Source: Blautia sp.
Lineage (GTDB): Bacteria; Bacillota; Clostridia; Lachnospirales; Lachnospiraceae
Assembly: GCA_022769545.1 (NCBI GenBank)
Contig: JALEJS010000025.1
Location: 1-64,000 of the forward strand
Direction of reading: 5' to 3'
Length of the DNA stretch: 64,000 nucleotides
In this document: positions 63,179-64,000 of the stretch, in pieces
Layout of the letters: every line of letters begins with the position of its first letter
Position numbering within the stretch: the first letter of the stretch is position 1
Translations under genes and position numbers: made by a program
The notes under the pieces: generated by a model
Seen by the model: the letters and a program-made list of their open reading frames with translations, nothing else
The model's database searches: none
What the model was told of the DNA's origin: nothing

Positions 63179-64000
63179 ATGCCTGTTACTGATTTACTTG
63201 AGCGAAATCACAGATTATACGGGGATGAAGTTGCCCTGGTGGAATTAAATCCTTCTATAAAAGATACACCACGAACCAGCTGGCGGGAATACAGTCTGGT
63301 ACAGCCCACTTCCTACGAACCCTACCGCAGAGAAATCACCTGGAGTGTCTTCGATGAAAAAGCAAACCGCGTAGCAAACATGCTGATCCATCGAGGGATC
63401 AAAAAAGGAGACCGCGTGGCAATTCTGATGTTTAACTGTCTGGAATGGCTTCCGATTTACTTCGGTGTTCTGAAAACCGGTGCCATCGCAGTTCCTTTTA
63501 ACTTCCGTTTTGATTCCGATGAAATCAAATATTGTGCAGACCTGGCAGAAGTTCATGTCTTATTCTTTGGTCCGGAATTCATCGGACGAATAGAAGCGAT
63601 TGTAGATGAGTTGTCCAAGGGACGACTTCTTATTTATGTTGGGGACACCTGCCCGACTTTTTCCGAAAGCTATCATGAAATGGTTGCTGACTGTTCCAGC
63701 CAGTCTCCTATGATTCCCCTGAAAGAAGAAGACGATGCAGCCATCTACTTTTCTTCCGGAACCACAGGATTCCCAAAAGCCATTTTACATAACCACGAAA
63801 GCCTGACCCAGGCTGCTGAAATGGAACAGAAACATCATCTGACGAACCGGGATGATACCTTCCTTTGCATTCCGCCTCTTTATCACACCGGGGCAAAATT
63901 CCACTGGATGGGAAGTCTCTGTGCCGGAAGTAAGGCAGTTCTTCTGAAAGGCACGACTCCGGAGATTATTCTGGATGCTGTTTCCAGAGAAAAATGTACG
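63179..64000 (+). CDS. AMP-dependent acyl-CoA synthetase, N-terminal part
   Basis: An open frame of 274 codons from the ATG at 63179 (GAGAGGA upstream) to the right edge. The adenylation core is clear: FDEKANRVANMLIHRGIKKGDRVAIL, LKTGAIAVPFNFR, and the P-loop IYFSSGTTGFPKAI, then FLCIPPLYHTGA. It belongs to the ANL acyl-CoA ligase family; chain length or aryl specificity cannot be told from this part. It is divergent from the iorAB operon with a start sequence resembling that of the symporter gene. It is truncated by the window, not by mutation. Confidence 0.9.
   Translation, partial: MPVTDLLERNHRLYGDEVALVELNPSIKDTPRTSWREYSLVQPTSYEPYRREITWSVFDEKANRVANMLIHRGIKKGDRVAILMFNCLEWLPIYFGVLKTGAIAVPFNFRFDSDEIKYCADLAEVHVLFFGPEFIGRIEAIVDELSKGRLLIYVGDTCPTFSESYHEMVADCSSQSPMIPLKEEDDAAIYFSSGTTGFPKAILHNHESLTQAAEMEQKHHLTNRDDTFLCIPPLYHTGAKFHWMGSLCAGSKAVLLKGTTPEIILDAVSREKCT

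Overview
This window reads as the chromosome of an anaerobic, low-to-mid-GC Firmicute of the Lachnospiraceae type (Clostridia). The signs are strong AGGAGG ribosome-binding sites, sigma-A promoters with 17-bp spacers, a hybrid-cluster protein, an indolepyruvate:ferredoxin oxidoreductase, large cache/PAS hybrid histidine kinases, a carbohydrate ABC importer with GH13/GH31 enzymes, and no respiratory genes. The species call is inference. I saw no rRNA, tRNA, CRISPR array or intact insertion sequence.

Region by region. 1-89 holds the start of a leftward gene, perhaps AbrB-like. 382-4737 is a leftward operon: ferredoxin-type aldo/keto reductase, larB, larC (nickel-pincer cofactor synthesis) and an RlmCD-type rRNA methyltransferase. 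5128-6804 is a lone rightward GH13 alpha-glucosidase. 6861-11721 holds an aminotransferase, an ArsP_2-type permease, glutamate racemase, and a TetR regulator with a cation/proton antiporter behind a twin-operator promoter. 11850-22668 is an alpha-glucoside utilisation block: M20 amidohydrolase, GH13 with an isomaltase-type signature, sugar acetyltransferase, GH31, two ABC permeases, a lipoprotein binding protein and a divergent LacI repressor. 22796-24325 is an unrecognised 509-residue protein with an HTH-like N-terminus. 24393-37731 carries a hybrid histidine kinase, AGCS and NSS sodium symporters, two MATE exporters, a TetR/DUF1330/MBL unit with duplicated operators, an FNR-type regulator divergent from hcp, and a GNAT. 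37871-38780 is a frameshifted AraC regulator.

39001-46356 is the most interesting stretch. A translationally coupled operon (polyprenyl-phosphate GT2, FAD-dependent UGM-like protein, PMT-type GT39, second GT-C protein) runs into a surface protein with mucin-like Ser/Thr/Pro repeats and a C-terminal anchor. Together they could form a small cell-surface O-glycosylation system with its acceptor encoded next door. 46578-52440 holds a 1.3-kb-residue hybrid kinase, a doubly deleted GGDEF pseudogene and an XRE/TPR regulator. 52588-56037 holds a NifX-SlyD fusion, a HAD phosphatase and a sodium:solute symporter.

56333-64000 is an aromatic 2-oxoacid catabolic locus: aminotransferase, amidohydrolase, ACT protein, phenylacetate-CoA ligase, IorB, IorA and a TrpR-like regulator, with an AMP-dependent acyl-CoA synthetase running off the right edge. 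The expected flow is aromatic amino acid to arylpyruvate to arylacetyl-CoA to arylacetate, conserving energy as reduced ferredoxin and ATP. This flow is inferred from the gene families.
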